Source of the DNA: Phytopythium helicoides
Lineage: Eukaryota > Oomycota > Peronosporomycetes > Pythiales > Pythiaceae
Direction of reading: 5' to 3'
DNA: 64,000 bases
NCBI GenBank assembly: GCA_024867545.1
Contig: JANFNE010000032.1
Coordinates: 62,001-126,000, forward strand
Shown: positions 23,212 through 34,766 of the stretch, piece after piece
How the letters are laid out: each line of letters starts with the position of its first letter
How positions within the stretch are numbered: position 1 is the stretch's first letter
The notes under the pieces: model-generated
Told to the model about the DNA's origin: nothing
Databases searched by the model: none
What the model saw: the letters and a program-made list of their open reading frames with translations, nothing else
Position numbers and translations under genes: made by a program

Positions 23212-23299
23212 TAGATCACTCTTCAGCACCAACTTCACAGTGACAGCGGCAAAGCTAAAGGAGTTCATAAGTGTGTGCGAAGTTCCCCGCACTAATAAT

Positions 23300-25566
23300 C
23301 TATTGGCGCCGGTTGTACTCAAAGTTTAGCTGGAAAGAAGCCTGTGGCGGCATCGCTCCTCTGTCTTGTAACTCCAAGTAGCTACCTTGTGGGGGCTCGA
23401 TGGTTGTAGCAATAGCAATGGTCCGTGCCAGTCCACTTGAACTGTCTATATCTTCGGCCTGGAACTGCGCTGTCCACTGGAACTCAGCCTTGAGGTTGTT
23501 GCCAGTGCTCGGATCACTAAAAGACGTTGTGAACTCGATCCAGAAGTTCGTGGCGGACTCCACCTGGCCGCGATACTCCCCGTATCCTCGACACCCGAGT
23601 GAAATCATACTTGACAACCCGCTAGGAAAGTTTCGGAATAACCTCCGGCGGCCGTCAAGCGTCAAGACCATAGCATCGCTGGCGCTCTCTGCCAGCCCTG
23701 TCCGACTTGCCCATGTCGACATCATAGCAATCGACTGATCGCCGAGAACTTGAATTGACACTTGAGCCCACTCGCGTAGAAAGTGCATCGCACAGCAGAG
23801 TGAAAATCCGATAGCCGCAGAAGTTTTGATTGATGACCGTGCCCCGTCAAAATTCCACGTCCCCTCAAACGGAGACGCACACAGGCCGCCAAAGCCACGC
23901 TGGCCAAGTGAAGGCGGCGGCATCGTCCGTGCGACAAACATGGCCCGGACCTGCGCCACGAAAGACTGGAAGCCAAACATCGACTGCGCTACGAGCACGT
24001 CCATCACAACCGGTCGCAGAGCTGTGAAGGTCTCATCTTGGAATACAACTGTCACGATCGCCTCGGCAAGCTCAGCTAGTGATGTGTCACCTGACGAGGT
24101 CGGAGACATGGCACGTTCAACACTCTGGCGCGCAAACTCGACAGCCTGGATGTACCCTGCTCTCAGCGCGCGCTTGTCAAGCAGACCACCTGCAGTCCGG
24201 GCTAAAATATCATGGAGTCTCCTCGTCGTGGTACTGTCAAACATGAGCTGTCCCACTACCTTGGTGCATGTGCTCACAACGCGAGCGGTCGGGTCCTGCT
24301 TCAGATCTTCCGGTTCACTGGTCGGGGTCGGATGCAGGATGTACCAAATGCTGCTAGGCAAATATTTCTGTTGCAAGTGTTCGTCTTCGGCCGTTTCGAT
24401 GAGCAGCCCGCTCCATTGATAAAGACATGAGCGAAACTGGTTGGCATCGACATGTGCGATGAATTGGAACAGGACGGCCAGATGCTTGGATGTCAGCATC
24501 GTTGCTTCGTTGAGCGCTCCCCAGGCTTTTTGGTCGGCGTGGAAGTCTCCGTACGCGATTTCTTGCGCGTCAGATCCACTCGCGAGTCCGCTGAAGACAC
24601 GCTCACTGACACTGACAGGCTTGACACTATGGTACTGTTGGTCTGAGTGAACAGAGGAGCCCTGACGAACGTCGTTGACAGGAATTCCGCTCCACTCGAC
24701 GCCCTGCGGCGTGCCATCTCGGCGGTCTGATCTACCCTCAGTCGGTGCGCGGCGGTACGAAACAACTAGGAACTCGGGCGAAGTGGCGACCGCTACAACC
24801 CGCAGCGTCTGCCCGCCGACCCCCTGCAGGCGCTCAAAGACATAGACGCGCAGCACATGCTTTGTGAAGCGCTGGGCCTTGGTGGCCGCGCTCTCCCACT
24901 CATAGTACCAGCGTGCGCCGGGGTTGATCTGGTAGACGTGGGCGTTCTTTGACGGCGAGAATGAGGACACTAGCGTCAGCTCTGGTGGACGCTCTTTATG
25001 CCACGCTGCGTCCGCTCACCTGCTCGAGGTCCGAGTGCGCGAGCCCACCCTCGATCCACACGCCTTTGGGGGTCTGCTCGGTCTGGATGGCGCTTAGCAC
25101 AGCGTCGTAGGCCACCTCGCTGCCAACGCGCAGCTCGTTCGCCTGGGCCTCTTCAAAGTGCGCGAACACGAGCGCGTCGCTGTGGCTGCGCGTCCAGGAG
25201 CGTCCAAAGTCTCTGCCCGAGACGTGCACGGGGAAGCGGACCTGCACGTGCACGGGAGCCCCGCAGTAGCTGCGGTTGACGTGCTCGGGACAGCAGTGCG
25301 GGAAGCAGCGCAGGATCTGAGAGGCGTGTAGGCGTTAGTCTCATGGCGGCTTCGCCTCCATCTCTCCGAGTCGAATCGTCTCGAACCTTGGTGCGCTTTG
25401 TCCGGTTGGTGCTGTGGTGGTGGATGGAGACAGCATCGGTCATCACTTCGGCCGTCCAGACAGCCATGCGAGCACAGTCCACGCACCGCTTGTACTCTGA
25501 GACGAAGAGCTCGTCGTGGGCGCAGCTCGCGCGAAAAAAGTCGCACGAGACGGCGGCTCCGTCCAT
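23300..25566 (-). CDS. Conserved-looking protein of unknown function (3 exons)
   Basis: Exon 1 25566-25387, exon 2 25316-25020, exon 3 24946-23300; about 707 residues. Intron 2 is set at 25019-24947 (GTGAGC...AAAG, with a CTGAC branch-like site), which gives a 73-nt intron in phase. The N-terminus is Cys/His-rich (AVSCDFFRASCAHDELF, YKRCVDCARM, CFPHCCPEHVNRSYCG) and could bind metal. A beta-rich segment follows (VHVQVRFPVHVSG). Exon 3 is globular, and its last 200 residues look beta-rich (SPFEGTWNFDG). No signal peptide or membrane helix is clear. I do not recognise the family. The frame is intact across 2.2 kb, so the gene is very probably real. Confidence 0.6.
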
Positions 25567-26588
25567 ATTGACTCGGCTGCTTCCGTCGCGGCGACGAGAT
25601 TCCGATCTGCGGCTAGGAGATGCTCAGACCAACCGCCAGTCGAGGGGCCACGGGCGTTTCGGTCCTCGCCACGTTCGACAAGCGCATCCAGCGTCCGCCT
25701 CCTCGAAATGTCTCCCACCGAGCGGCAGCAGAGACGCTCCAGTCGCCCTCCGAATGGCTCTGACTCACAAGTGCCGAGCGGCTGCGTTACACCCTCTCAC
25801 TTCGAAGGTCGAGCCAAATGGTGAATTTCACGCGTCCCACTCGGCCGCTGACGCAGAGCAAGCAGGCGATTGTGAGCGCAAATCTTGCAGGAGAGGTTTG
25901 CTGAGACCAATCGGGAACGTCCATTTCACGTGCCGTGTGGTGACAACGGGCTGTCTTTCGGCATGCGCCTGCTCTGCGGCCTGGCCGGCTCAAGCCCGCC
26001 ACTGTATGAAGCCCCTTGCGAGGCCACCTGGTCTGCCGCATATGCCGTCGAGGGGTAAAAGTGAGGTGGGACCCGCACCGCGCCTGGCGAGCCACATGAC
26101 CTGACCACACCGGAGTGCGAGAAGGACCTTCTTGTGATCGGGTGCGATGGACCAACCTCCGGCTCGCCTCAATAGTTTGGCGGCCCAAGCTGGCAATCAT
26201 GGCCACCTTTTCGTCACTCTCGTGCGCTGCTCACCATTACTTACGACTTGGAGACACGCCACGACGCGTCCAATCCTCCATCTCACTCTCGCATGCCGAG
26301 CTATGCACGCCGCTCGCAGCTGGCGCCAACCGGATCTGCGGCCTTGGATCTGCTGTCATGACATTTCATGATTGGATGAGGTGCTGGCTCATCTAGCGGT
26401 TCGCCCGACGCTTGGCACCAGCAGGCAGATCCATCATCGATTGCTGTGTCTCGCGACTTGGGGCTCGTAACCGACTACTACAACATCAACCGCGACAGGG
26501 TATCGTCACGGGTGATTATGTTTACGCGGCAGGCCCGGAACAATCGTCCTCTTCACTCTCTACAGTACACATACACCTGCAATTCGTC
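25567..26588. other. About 1 kb without a recognisable gene
   Basis: Upstream of the unknown protein and downstream of the lipase, both on the minus strand. Open frames exist on both strands, but their translations are Arg/Ser/Pro-rich and without motifs. It likely holds the promoter of the gene starting at 25566 and the lipase 3' UTR. Confidence 0.4.
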
Positions 26589-28881
26589 TCACGCCAGCCG
26601 GAAGCACCGCTGTACCCGCGTGCAAGACTCGTCAATGGCCGTCTGCGCTTCCTGCACGAGATCCCCGTAGATGAGGAAGCCGTGCGACAGCCCCTGGTAG
26701 ATCTTGAGCGACGACTCCACTCCGAGGTGCGACAGCCGCGTATAGAAGTCTACGCTGTCGTCGAGCAGAGGGTCCAGATCGCCGACAACCAGTTCCGTCG
26801 GCGGGAACTGCCGTAGCAACGCATCCTCCGCCAAGCCGGGCGACACGCGCGGGTCGTGGATGTTGTGTTTGTACTGGTTCGAGTCCCCATGCGACGGGTA
26901 GTACGACGTCAGCGCAAGCTCCAGGATCCCGCGCGGTAGCACCGGGTCGTTTTGATGCAAGAACCGCGACGGAGACGGAGACAGGTGAAGGTTCAGCGCC
27001 GGGAACATGAGGACGTTTCCCACAGGCAGCGGGATGCTCTCTTGGATGCACTGCACGCACAACGCCGCCGCCAAGTTTCCGCCTGCGTATCACAAGATTG
27101 CGTGTCAGCTAGTGTACGATCCCAAATTTCACAAGCGCGCGAAACCTACCAGCGCTCTCGCCGAACAGGCTGATCTTCCCTGGGTTGAAGCCCAGGCCGC
27201 CATTGAGAATCCATTTGTAGACGGTCATACACTGCTCCAGCGACTTTGGATACTGCGTTTCAGGTGCAAGACCATAATCTGTCATCACAAGAAACGCACA
27301 CACAAGTCAGCGCACCACCATTGGCAGGACACAAGCTACTTCAGTCGTACCAACATAAACAATGACGACGCCCAACTCGCGAGCCCAGCAGCTCAAGTTG
27401 TAGAAATCCTTGGCGATGAACCGCCCGAAAAAACCACCTCCATGGATGTACAGAAGCACCGGTCGTGTAGACGGAAGACCGCAGGCTATCATCCCAGAGG
27501 TGAGCGGGACAGCTGCGCCTGTCCAGGTTCCAGCTTTAACAGACGTCATTGGTCGAGCACTGTAGAGGAACACGCCGATATCCGACTCATGCTGTCTCGA
27601 CTTTGTAGACTCGGATCCGTCGACCTTGACAAAGATCTCATCAAGAACAGGGATTTTCGGCGTCTGAAGCTTGGTCAAGAACCGCACCAGCCTCGACTCG
27701 CCAAACACTCGCCACCCCATGCGAATGACATCAACATCAGGCTGATCGATGAGGATCCGCGTGGTATAGCGCGCCGCTTTGACGTTGCGGATGGTGTAGT
27801 ACGGGATCGCAAACAGCAGCAGGACGGGCCCGAAGATCCGCAACAATCGCTTGTTCGTCCGGCCCAATACCAAATGCGCAAACGCGCTAGACGCGGTCAG
27901 CACGTTGGTGCCGATTTTGAAAGCTGTGAATCCGAACGGCTCCGTGGATCGGTCGTAGTACTCGGCCGGAAGCGGAACGCGCTCGACCAGCAGGGTCGTG
28001 GCGTTTTTGAGGTCGTCGTCAATGTCGGACTCCATGGGCGTGTCGATGAGCAGCCTGAGGTCCGAGCCGCTGCCGACGGGTCTCGCGCGCTGCAGCACGT
28101 GCTGGCAGAGCATGAACAGGCGCAGCGCCATGAGCACGCGCGCATGGTGGATCTTGACGCGGCGAAGGTTGGAGAAGCGGTACATGGACCGTTTCCAATA
28201 GTCGATGACGACGACCAGCGCTATGCCCCACTTGACGACATGTCTGGAGGGCACGACGTTTAGGAGGAAGTCACGCAGCGAGGATCGCCTGGAGAAGCGT
28301 CGGTAGAGGAAGAGCAGCACGGACAGCACGACGAGCGAGCTGATGGACCACCTCTTTTCTCGATTTGGGTCATACCCGGACTGCAGCTCGTCAAGCACCT
28401 GTCTTGTCTCCTGCAGCGACAGCGTGGCGTGGCGCAGCAGCGACGAGAGCCCTCCAGAGAGCACCGTGAACCGTTCGTCGGTGGGTATGAGCGGTATGAC
28501 GTCCTTGAGCGCCGTCTTGGCGCGAAAGTCGACGGGCGGGTCTCGCTGGCTGCGGCGCGAGGCGAGGATGATCTCCTCCTTGATGAAGGCGTAGAGCACG
28601 CGCTCGAAGCTGGCGACGGTCAGCGACAGGTGCTGCAGCTCGCGGCCCATGCGGCCGTACGCATACTCGCGGATGATGCGGCGCAGCACCTGCACGCACG
28701 ACAGCACGGCCGTGCTCGCGTCCAGCAGCGCGCGGTAGCCGTTCACGCGCAGCTCCTCGTCTGCCGCCGCCTCGCCCGCCGCCGCCTGCGCGCAGTTCTC
28801 GATGAAGCCCAGCAGCTGCACGGAGCTCTGCGACCGCCGCGGGTCCCTGGCGGCCGCCGCCGTCACCTCCACGAGCTCCAT
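26589..28881 (-). CDS. Hormone-sensitive-lipase type alpha/beta hydrolase (3 exons)
   Basis: Exons 28881-27351, 27278-27150 and 27082-26589; 717 residues. The catalytic half is typical of the HSL (GDXG) family: oxyanion motif HGGGF at 480-484, nucleophile Ser552 in GESAGGN, Asp657 in DPLLDD, and His687 in SHGF. Both introns interrupt this domain, and correct splicing is needed to complete GESAGGN. The first 450 residues are helical with hydrophobic stretches (e.g. SLVVLSVLLFLYRRF, about 185-200, and LLRIFGPVLLLFAIPYY), fitting the N-terminal regulatory domain of animal HSL. The enzyme should hydrolyse acylglycerols or other esters at a lipid surface. The frame is open 37 codons further upstream but without an ATG, so 28881 is the likely start. 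Confidence 0.85.
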
Positions 28882-29849
28882 GAGCGCCTGTCGCCTCGCC
28901 GTCACTTCCAAAAGTGCGCAGCGCCCGTCGGGAAAAAAGGCAAGATACTTTTTTTGTTTGTTTTTCCTTGGGTGCTCATTTATTTCATCCAATCAAAATA
29001 CTGGATTTAGAATTTATAGCCAATGAAACAGAGGGAAACGCGCTGACAGGTTGAAGGGAAACCTTGCCGAGAAAGGACATGGCTGGTTGCTCATTGCTCC
29101 CCCCACATGGGTGATGTCCTAGATCCGATGGATGATGTAGTATCACGTGTTGACTCTGCAAAGACCCGAGAGAGGTGTGAACACCCATCGAGCCATCCTA
29201 TCCGTTTGCCTGGTAGAGTCGTTCAGCCTAGAGCTCCGTCTTGCAGAGCGGCCAGTTGGTTCCGCGTTTCCCCCCAAGAAGTTGAGCAGACGACGTGGTT
29301 GGCGGACCCTAATTACTGCGTACACAAGATTCGAAAAGGCGAACCGCACTTTACACGATGTTGAGTGAATAGTTCGGAATCAAATTGCCTGATGAGTTGT
29401 GATGAGTGCAGAGGCTCGTAAGAGCGATTTTGCTTTAGGAATGAGTGCCAGCCCGGACGACAATCAAAGAGATATTACATTGCACGATACAATCTCGATT
29501 TGGTCTTGAAGCAAGGTGCCATAGTACGCACTTCTGCTGCTTACTGCTCTCCACTACCATTGTTGTCTCGCTTCATCGTCAAATCCAACCACTCCTCCAA
29601 CGAATCAGCCCCGCCACATTACGCAAAGTGTGCTTAGCTATCATTGCTTTCAGTCGGACGGATAATCGTGAACTTTTTCTTTTGGAGTGCTGATGCAGGG
29701 ACTTGCTCTGTTTTGGGAGGTCAGCGTTGGTGACGTACAACAGCCAAATGACCGAAAAGTTATCAGGCCGCAGAAAAGAGGGTCGGTAACGCTCCCAGGC
29801 TGAATTGAACCACTGCTGCGTGCTGAAAAGTGGAGGCAAGATGAATATC
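28882..29849. other. Intergenic region upstream of the lipase
   Basis: First 100 bp GC-rich and open in the lipase frame (probably 5' UTR), then an AT-rich patch with poly-T (28950-28967), then non-coding sequence. No gene or element recognised. Confidence 0.4.
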
Positions 29850-30270
29850 GTCGACACCGGTCGTCATTGTCGTCTGAATCCGGTGGCTTGGAGTAGTAGC
29901 GCGTCCCTGGTTTTAAACTGATCGAAAACTGGCAGACGCAAGGACACTGCGAAGCGAAGCCAAAGTCCTAACGTTGTTGCGGATTGCAGAGCGAGCTATA
30001 GCTCATCCAGCCAGTCATCCCTCTCGGAGTCTCGCATCTAATCTAACTTCTGACTGAGCGACGTCTCTGCAGACTCGGGAGTTTGCGTTGCTCCGCGTTG
30101 GAATCTAGCCAACCAGCTTGCTGCTTGCCACAGACGTAAGCTTGTAGCTTGGCGATTCTGCGGCAGCAATCGCTTGCCAATTCCTCTGACTGAACGAGAC
30201 ATTCGGGCAGGACGGATGAAGCAATATAGGCTCGGCAACAGGGGCCATTGCGGATGGTTGTAGTCAGCAC
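29850..30270 (-). pseudogene. Remnant of an unknown gene, copy 1
   Basis: Minus-strand frames contain helical, protein-like pieces: KLQAYVCGKQQAGWLDSN, then RERDDWLDEL followed by a TAG stop, and in another frame KPGTRYYSKPPDSDDNDD. The last two are clearly related, also at DNA level, to the remnant at 32.4-32.55 kb. Stops and frame changes make it non-functional. Family not recognised. Confidence 0.35.
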
Positions 30271-30530
30271 CGCGTCTAGACGGACAAATCAGTGGTAGAA
30301 ATTCAAACTTGTGCCAGAGAACTTGCTTACACATTGCGTACATGTAGTTTCCGACATCGCGGAATAAAGTTTATACCTCGTGCAATGAGCTCGCGAAACA
30401 TAAGCTGACCCGATCTCAAAGCACACAAAGGGTAACTAGCTGTGGGTTGTTGTAGCCTCTCCCTTCCTACTGTAGATAGGTCGTGAATGGAGTTGGAGAT
30501 TTTGGTTTGCTCGACAAAGTGTCATAAGTT

Positions 30531-31852
30531 TTATTCTGGTGGCAGAGAGAAGCGAGGGCCGAATATTTCCATCTCAGCCCGAAGCGCTGTCAGCACGACC
30601 TCGGTCATCCAAAAGTACACGTGGTAGCCGATCGTCGGAATGATGCCGCAGAATTTGTCTCGGTGAAGTTCACCATCAATATCCTCGTACTCGATCCACA
30701 CCAGCTGGTCACTTGTCATCCACATCTCGCGAGTCAGCTCAACGCGATCGCCTGTCACCTTGTCTGTCATTTCAATCTGGTGACGATCAAGATTATGGAG
30801 GTAGACACGGTATATCGATCCGAGGCAAACTCGTGACATGAGCATTGCAGACTTGACTAGCGCACCTTTGTCAGCAGGGTCCACGGACCGTGTTTCTAGC
30901 AAGAAGATGTAATTGTCGTCATCGACTTTTTGCACCAGCCGGCTCTGCATTTCCATATCAGCGGGGTGTGCGCGCTGGAATCGCACTGGGTCAATCATGA
31001 ACTCCCACAAGCGTGTCCACATTACTTTCGCATTCAGAGCTGCAGTCTTTTTCTCAAGAGAGAACTTGAACAATCCCCTATCGATAAAGCGACTTCCGCG
31101 CCATCCAACGACAGTTCCCACATTATGAGCTTTCGACATAATCTCCTCGGACGCGCTGATACGTCTGATCGCGTTCTGGTGAATCACCTGGTGTTCTTGA
31201 TGCGACAGCGGCTTGAGGAGCCGAAAGTGCGATTCATGAATGTGGTAGAGCTTTTGCTCGGCCTTCAGCATGTCGGAAATCAGTGTACTTCGCTGTGAGG
31301 CTTTTCGAAATTGCTGCCTCAACTGCGTGTTCTCAGCCAGCAGTTGCGCCTTGGTTCGCTTCAGCTCGAGAAGTTGCGACTTCAGGTCACCTTCTCTGCT
31401 GGGAGTCGATGGTTCACTCTGGTGAACGATAGCGTGACGCGAAGATAGCTGTTCGAATTGCCGCTCGAGTTCTGCCACTTGGCGCTGCAGCTCACCATGC
31501 TTTTCCTGTGCGCAACGCAAACTACACGTCAACCCATACTCTGTGAATACACTCCATCTCATCCCTCGCAAAAATAATAGGACAGCACCTTTCTGCGGTA
31601 GTACTTGCGTCGCTCCCTCTCTCGAGTTCTCTCACGAGTCCGTTCGCGCTTCTCTTCGCTTGTTAGGAGAAGAGGGTGTGGTAATACATCATTCTCATCG
31701 AATAGAGCGAAGTCGAGGGGTCCGTCGGCTGCCACTCCTTCTTGCGCGAAAGTCAACTCGGGGTCCCCGTTCACCAGCGATTCCGCTAGATCGAGGAGCT
31801 CGGCGGTGTCGGCGAAGGTCTCATCCAAAGGCACAAGGTCACTGATCTCCAT
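30531..31852 (-). pseudogene. bZIP/M96-like protein, copy 2, frameshifted
   Basis: Inverted paralog of the gene at 6.25 kb; the similarity starts about 120 bp upstream of the ATG and ends at the stop codon, which again lies inside AATAAA. Exon 1 (31852-31571) codes the acidic N-terminus and the basic block ending VLSYYF. Exon 2 (31505-30531) codes the coiled coil and the C-terminal domain, both intact. At the exon 1 donor, copy 1 has four T then GTGAGT; copy 2 has five T then GCGAGG. Splicing at the GC donor with the extra T creates an immediate TGA. Without the extra T a GC-AG intron would restore a full protein of about 419 residues. An ATG at 31562, inside the former intron, could start a form lacking the basic region. 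So it is either a recent pseudogene or a one-base homopolymer error. Confidence 0.7.
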
Positions 31853-32374
31853 TGCGTGCTGCTGCCGAGGCAGTTTCAAATGTGGCGGCTAGAGGGGCGA
31901 GCTGCGTTGAATCGGTACAATCCAATGCTCCTGACGCCCACGTATTTCTGCCCAGCTGACCTCAATTGTAATGGGAAGTAGATTGGAGTGAATGTTAACT
32001 CTTGTTTCACGGAGGTTCCTACCCTCTGCCCTCTCCACTACAGTTATACGGGACTCCCAGAATACTCTACACTGACTCCACAGCGTAGACTGGTTACCAC
32101 GTGTGGTGGTGTTCCCTCACCACCACGATATTGGAGTTGTTCTTGACGTCGATGAGTCCTGCGCAGCTAGCGCCGAGGCGAAACGCCTGTCGCCTGCTCG
32201 CAATGGCCTTCCTCCGTGGATCCGCGCTCCGGTGGGGGACCCTACTGAATCAACACGGCACTGTCGATGACTCGGGCGGTTGGCCTTGCTTCGACTGTGA
32301 TCTGCGACAGCGCAAGTCCTGCCGACACATCTGGCCGCGGAAAAGAGGATAAGGCGAGCTTCACAGGCTAGGTC
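31853..32374. other. Upstream region of bZIP-like copy 2
   Basis: The first 120 bp (to about 31,970) are conserved with the promoter region of copy 1, including a shared string ACGTGGGCGTCAGGAGCATT on the minus strand. The remainder has no recognised feature. Confidence 0.4.
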
Positions 32375-32560
32375 GTCGTCGTCGTCGTCGAAAAACTCCG
32401 GCTGCTTGGAGTAGCTGCGCGGCCCCGGGTCGTGAGCCGGGAAATGCGGCCGCTTGGACTCCATCTTGCAAATTCACGACTGAGAGAAGAAATGCTGCGC
32501 GTCGAGTGCTGCGGCTTGCTCAGCCAGCCAATCGTTCCTCCCCTAGGGAGCCCTCCATAA
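32375..32560 (-). pseudogene. Remnant of an unknown gene, copy 2
   Basis: The minus strand reads RNDWLAEQAAALDAQHFFSQ, then a TGA, then (from an ATG at 32464) HDPGPRSYSKQPEFFDDDDD. Order and wording match the 29.85-30.05 kb remnant (DDWLDEL, PGTRYYSKPPDSDD). The Asp run comes from a GTC/GAC repeat at 32,372-32,391. Function unknown. Confidence 0.35.
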
Positions 32561-33603
32561 CGGTCCCATCGAACCGCTAGGATCCGGTGGAGTGACTTTG
32601 TGGAAAGAATTGAGGACTGTGCGTTGGAATCCACGATGCTACCAATGAGCTCTCGGCAAGCCTTCTACACGACCAAGAAAATCCAGTCGAGTAGTGTAGT
32701 GTCCGTTGAGTCGCCTTGGCAGTCCTCATGACGCTCACGTCCTCGCTGGGTTCCAGGCACTCCATGCTAATGAGAAACAAGCGTGTCATGCAGATACTAT
32801 CGCTTGCAGTTCATGTGCTAATGTCGTAAAATACGACGTTGGGAACCAAGGTGTTAAAGTCTATCCGGCAGGCGTATACGTGTATATTCTCTGAATATTT
32901 ATATTCAGAGTTTACGTGGGGATCTGATTGGGTCCTATTACCTACTAAAACGTATACTAGCTTGGCAATGTCAATGCTGTAATTACTGAGATTGCTTTAC
33001 TGACTGGAGCTTGTATACCAATTAGACGAGATATCACATAGCCTCTGACAATGCATACTATTGGTGTGATGTTGCTCCAGGCGGTGAAGAACGACATTCG
33101 CGAAACCTTCGGATGACATTTCAGTGCGCTTCAACTGGGAAGGGGTATTGCTCTGAATTTGGCGTTCAGGTCAGGTCGCCCACGCCTGCTTCAGGCTGTA
33201 TGGTGAACGTATATGGGAGCTATCGCGGCCTGTCCGTAGAAATTTGACTTTCCTCGCGGCGCAAGCTCTGCATCTGTTGGCAACCGGGGGTCGACATCGG
33301 TGTCTCGTGGTGCTGGATTGATCGATCGACGGCGGCGTGAGTGGGTCAGGTGGCGCAGGCTGTTCAGCGCTCATCTCTTCGGTGTCTGTCGAGTGGCGCG
33401 ATCTCGACGACTAGTGGCAGTGTGTTCGTATCGTGCTCGATTGGCACGAGCTTAGACGCATTGTTGAGTGTGTCCGCGACCAGCAGCTTTACTAGCAGAA
33501 TTGGTGTCCAGCATTGAGTGTCTTTGGTCCTGCTGTAAATATTCAGAGCTTCCCCGCGCAACGCACGGCATTAGTAATTTGGTATAGTGAGTGTGTACTA
33601 TAC
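32561..33603. other. About 1 kb without recognisable genes
   Basis: Partly AT-rich (32.82-33.06 kb). Short frames only. No terminal repeats or retroelement domains could be identified. Confidence 0.4.
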
Positions 33604-33688
33604 TAGTGAGGTCCGTCCAATCGACAACCGTCCAGGTGGACGAGGTCAGCCATTCGCAAGGCGAGGATTCGAGTCCCGCCTCCGCTAA
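33604..33688 (+). other. tRNA-like 3' half (possible SINE or tRNA relic)
   Basis: GATTCGAGTCC (from 33666) resembles a pol III box B, and TCCGCTA at 33681-33687 can pair (with wobbles) with TAGTGAG at 33604-33610. There is no credible D arm or anticodon arm; instead the centre folds as GTCC-AGGT-GGAC. It is not a functional tRNA. It could be the head of a tRNA-derived SINE. Confidence 0.2.
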
Positions 33689-33848
33689 CTTTTTGGACGA
33701 GGGCGAGCGCGAGCGAGCGCGAGTCTCACTAAGAACATACACGGATACCAACGCCCGCAGATTAGGCAGGGTCGCAAACGGCGAGCGAGCGTAGCGAGCG
33801 CTGCAACGCGTTATTTTTTTTTTCCTAGACACCGTGCGGGCGGAGCGG

Positions 33849-33938
33849 AGGACTTGGAGGTCAAGGGTGGGGCAGGCCGCGCAGCGGTGCCCCCCGAGCG
33901 GAGCGAAGAGAGGGGTGGGCCCCTTGACCAAAAAGTCC
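33849..33938. repeat. Imperfect inverted repeat (foldback)
   Basis: GGACTTGGAGGTCAAGGG (33849-33866) faces CCCTTGACCAAAAAGTCC (33921-33938): 15 of 18 positions pair around a GC-rich loop. The neighbouring 33,690-33,810 is rich in GCGAGC palindromic strings. This may be part of a small non-autonomous element whose ends I cannot define. Confidence 0.4.
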
Positions 33939-34042
33939 GCACGCGACAGCCAACGCACGAGTGTCCGCCTAGTCTCGATTATCCGTCACGTATAATTTAG
34001 GGTATAGATTTGTATATATGATTTAGCAAATTATGGTACTCT

Positions 34043-34092
34043 AATCGGTCACAATCGGTCACAATCGGTCACAATCGGTCACAATCGGTCAC
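34043..34092 (+). repeat. Tandem repeat, 10 bp x 5
   Basis: Five exact copies of AATCGGTCAC, with a partial sixth (AATAACCG) after them. Confidence 0.95.
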
Positions 34093-34144
34093 AATAACCG
34101 TCGATAGCAAGTGCAGTTGATCTTGGAGGGGCTGACCTCGATAA

Positions 34145-34766
34145 TTGCTGACAGTGCAAGTGCTGTACCCTACTGCCAGACAGCCTTTGCTCGTAAATGA
34201 CGGTGTGCCTGAAGTATCTCTTGCGATCATGACGGACAGACACGGGCAGACTTTTGTGCGCGGGCTGATGACAGTCAAGGTAGAATCGGTTGGGCAAGTT
34301 CAAGAGCTTATCGATCGTACACGAACATGTCGGACGACAGCAGCAACCGCGATGAACCATGCATCATCAACATCTCACGCTCGGAAACAATCAGGCAGCT
34401 GGAGGGAGAGTTAATCTCCATCATCAAGAGCCTCAGTTGTCTCAAGCGCATGCTGTTGGTCATTCAAGCCGAGGCTGGTCACGTACGACACTAATCCAGT
34501 CGCTTTGTTGAGATCAGTGTACCTAGATCTAACCTGAATTGTCACTGTGTGCTCCAGATCCGTCCCGTGATTCCGTGCTGACATATCTGCTGCAGGGGTG
34601 TCTCTCCAGAGACGGCAAGACAATGATGCTTCTGCATGTGTCGCCGGCGCCGAAAAGTGCTATCCGGAGCATTTCCAGTCTGGAGTTTGCGGCAAAAGTG
34701 AAGACGATTGAGATGGGCAAGTCGCGCCGCCACTACAGTCGTCACAGGAGCACAGCGACGGCATGA
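34145..34766 (+). pseudogene. Kinesin motor-domain pseudogene, internally deleted
   Basis: Two recognisable blocks of a kinesin motor, in order, same strand. Block 1 (about 34145-34375) ends with GLMTVKVESVGQVQEL and TAATAMNHASSTSHA, the counterpart of the switch I region (usually MN-x-x-SSRSH). Block 2 (about 34550-34730) is the C-terminal end: DSVLTYLLQGCLSRDGKT, LLHVSPAPKSA and SLEFAAKVKTIEMGK. This wording is closest to C-terminal-motor (kinesin-14) types. The P-loop and the DLAGSE switch II segment between the blocks are missing, block 1 runs into a stop, and SRSH has become STSH. Non-functional. Confidence 0.7.

Noticed and set aside
24947..25019. 40-nt intron (25019-24980) in the unknown protein
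   Set aside because: A 73-nt intron ending AAAG with a CTGAC branch-like site also keeps phase and fits the usual intron size better.
28882..28992. N-terminal extension of the lipase (37 codons)
   Set aside because: The frame is open but begins with TTG. The ATG at 28881 is the first usable start.
33604..33688. Functional tRNA of the long (Ser/Leu) class
   Set aside because: The length fits, but there is no D arm or anticodon stem-loop and the T stem has mismatches.
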